A stretch of DNA of 6,512 nucleotides from Deinococcus sp. (GTDB taxonomy: Bacteria; Deinococcota; Deinococci; Deinococcales; Deinococcaceae). The translations under genes were made by a program, and so were the position numbers. Positions within the stretch are counted from its first letter, which is position 1. Every line of letters begins with the position of its first letter. The stretch covers positions 5,115 through 11,626 of the forward strand of contig JAGLBF010000023.1 of NCBI GenBank assembly GCA_018260375.1, written 5' to 3'. Shown here piece by piece: positions 5,909 through 6,512 of this stretch. The notes under the pieces were generated by a model that saw only the letters and a list, made by a program, of their open reading frames with translations, did not search any database and was not told where the DNA came from.

Positions 5909-6022
5909 TTAACCCTGCCTCTGCTTGTGCTTCACGTTCTCGCAAATTACGACAACGCGTCCGTGGCGACGAATGACTTTGCACTTATCGCACATCTTTT
6001 TGACGCTAGAACGAACTTTCAT
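5909..6022 (-). CDS. rpmJ: 50S ribosomal protein L36
   Basis: A 37-residue protein of the large subunit that was found by reading the gap between rpsM and infA. The translation starts MKVRSSVKKMCDKCKVIRRH and ends with ICENVKHKQRQG, a clear match to bacterial L36. Cys11, Cys14, Cys27 and His32 form the complete zinc-binding set, so this is the zinc-containing form. The ATG at 6022 follows a perfect AGGAGG (6027-6032) by four bases. It is two bases from rpsM, and 145 bases separate it from infA upstream. That makes it the first gene of a tightly packed rpmJ-rpsM-rpsK cluster, whose common leader is the gap before it. Bacteria with spare zinc-free copies of L36 use them when zinc is scarce; none is seen here. 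Confidence 0.97.
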   Translation of the reverse strand: MKVRSSVKKMCDKCKVIRRHGRVVVICENVKHKQRQG

Positions 6023-6038
6023 ATTGCCTCCTCGCGCC

Positions 6039-6137
6039 GCCTGTGGTGGGCTTTCAACCTGAAAGGATACAAACATATCAGGCAGAAAACATCACCGCGT
6101 GGCCGACGCTCGACCTTGCCTCGCCGTCTGCACAGGC
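6039..6137 (-). promoter_or_regulatory. Possible structured leader between infA and rpmJ
   Basis: In this 145-base gap GCCTGTG (6131-6137) can pair with CACAGGC (6039-6045), closing off most of the interval close to the rpmJ ribosome binding site. Inside is a perfect hairpin CTTTCA-GGT-TGAAAG (6051-6065). An alternative pairing, CCTGA (6078-6082) with TCAGG (6058-6062), uses the same bases, so the two exclude each other. In E. coli the S4-binding pseudoknot lies just before rpsM. Here the equivalent site would have to be before rpmJ. The evidence is only complementarity seen by eye. Confidence 0.35.
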
Positions 6138-6167
6138 AAAATCTGGTTACGGGTTATTCATTTCGCC

Positions 6168-6428
6168 TTAGCGGCGGTAAACGATACGCCCGCGCGAAGT
6201 GTCATAAGGCGAGATTTCCAGCACGACGCGGTCTCCTGGCAAAATACGAATGTAGTGTATCCGCATCTTGCCGCTGATATACGCCAGGATGTCATGTCCT
6301 GTATCCAACTTCACGCGGAAGGTGGTATTAGGAAGTGCTTCTTCGACCACGCCCTCGGCGCGTACCACATCCGCATCTTCCTTCTTACGCTTAGACTCTT
6401 TGCCGTCTGGTGCATTCTTTCTCGCCAC
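6168..6428 (-). CDS. infA: Translation initiation factor IF-1, with N-terminal extension
   Basis: An 86-residue factor that binds the ribosomal A site during initiation and supports IF-2 and IF-3. The OB-fold core from about residue 19 (ADVVRAEGVVEEALPNTTFR through GRIVYRR) contains AYISGKMRIHYIRILPGDRV, the invariant IF-1 motif, and is complete. Before it is a charged extension of about 17 residues (VARKNAPDGKESKRKKED, first codon read as Met) that the 72-residue E. coli and Thermus proteins lack. The start is GTG at 6428, four bases after a perfect AGGAGG (6433-6438). An ATG further upstream in the same frame would run through that ribosome binding site and is unlikely. First gene of the operon visible here, with its own promoter just upstream. 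Confidence 0.96.
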   Translation of the reverse strand: MARKNAPDGKESKRKKEDADVVRAEGVVEEALPNTTFRVKLDTGHDILAYISGKMRIHYIRILPGDRVVLEISPYDTSRGRIVYRR

Positions 6429-6460
6429 GAAACCTCCTGACTTGGAACAAGCCAAACATA

Positions 6461-6489
6461 AAATTAGCATACCTTGGAATTATTTACAA
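6461..6489 (-). promoter_or_regulatory. Promoter of the infA-rplQ operon, extended -10 type
   Basis: On the minus strand TTGTAA (6484-6489) and TAATTT (6461-6466) are separated by exactly 17 bp. The -10 box is preceded by TGC, the TGn of an extended -10 element. The start point would be near 6454, giving a 5' leader of about 26 bases that includes the AGGAGG of infA. A dyad CCTTG-N10-CAAGG (6472-6491) overlaps the -35 region. Upstream genes may also read through, which cannot be judged from this window. Confidence 0.65.
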
Positions 6490-6496
6490 GGCCTAG

Positions 6497-6512
6497 TCGT
6501 CACTTCGTCACT
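6497..6512. repeat. Tandem 8-bp repeat at the right edge
   Basis: TCGTCACT occurs twice in a row (6497-6504 and 6505-6512) and may continue outside the window. It may belong to the end of an upstream gene or be a short simple repeat; nothing more can be said. Confidence 0.5.

Noticed and set aside
5526..5984. Longer rpsM starting inside rpmJ
   Set aside because: It would overlap rpmJ almost fully, and MARIAGVD at 5906 is the conserved S13 start.
6168..6470. Longer infA starting at an ATG at 6470
   Set aside because: The extra 14 codons cover the AGGAGG and part of the promoter spacing; the GTG at 6428 has a perfect ribosome binding site.
6461..6512. A radiation/desiccation response motif before infA
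   Set aside because: The palindromic consensus known from Deinococcus stress genes is not present; only a short CCTTG/CAAGG dyad is seen.

Overview
The window looks like part of a Deinococcus chromosome, or that of a close relative. The IF-1, S4, S13, S11, RNA polymerase alpha and L17 sequences all read like Deinococcus-Thermus proteins. IF-1 has a lysine-rich N-terminal extension, S4 has no cysteines, and the alpha C-terminal domain has a divergent DNA-contact helix. One gene also has a leaderless-type promoter, with a TANNNT box six bases before the ATG, which is common in Deinococcus. G+C is moderate for that genus by eye; I did not count it. All ten genes lie on the minus strand, so transcription runs from right to left.

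Right part (6512 to about 2652): the conserved 'alpha' ribosomal operon, in transcription order infA, rpmJ, rpsM, rpsK, rpsD, rpoA, rplQ. A promoter with an extended -10 box lies upstream of infA. A good intrinsic terminator lies about 185 bases after rplQ. rpmJ-rpsM-rpsK and rpsD-rpoA are packed 2 to 17 bases apart. Three gaps of 127-145 bases (infA-rpmJ, rpsK-rpsD, rpoA-rplQ) are much longer than needed, and each ends at a ribosome binding site. I can fold RNA structure in all three. The rpsK-rpsD gap gives the clearest result: a three-way junction followed by a long bulged hairpin just before the rpsD start. These are candidate autoregulatory leaders of ribosomal proteins, with S4 the obvious candidate ligand.

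Middle (2505-2877): a gene-free stretch of 373 bases. It holds several inverted repeats (one a perfect 13-bp stem), the operon terminator, a perfect 14-bp tandem repeat, and the leaderless promoter of the next gene.

Left part (2504 to 1): an OmpR/PhoB-type response regulator, a membrane histidine kinase, then the start of a small exported protein with a seven-residue tandem repeat, cut by the window edge. Between the kinase and the exported gene are three copies of the heptamer ACTTATA at exact 12-bp spacing, like the direct-repeat operators of OmpR-family regulators. Related AGTTAT repeats precede the regulator gene in the same orientation. My reading, which is inference, is a self-contained two-component module that regulates itself and an exported target protein. 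I see no tRNA, rRNA, CRISPR array, insertion sequence or plus-strand gene.
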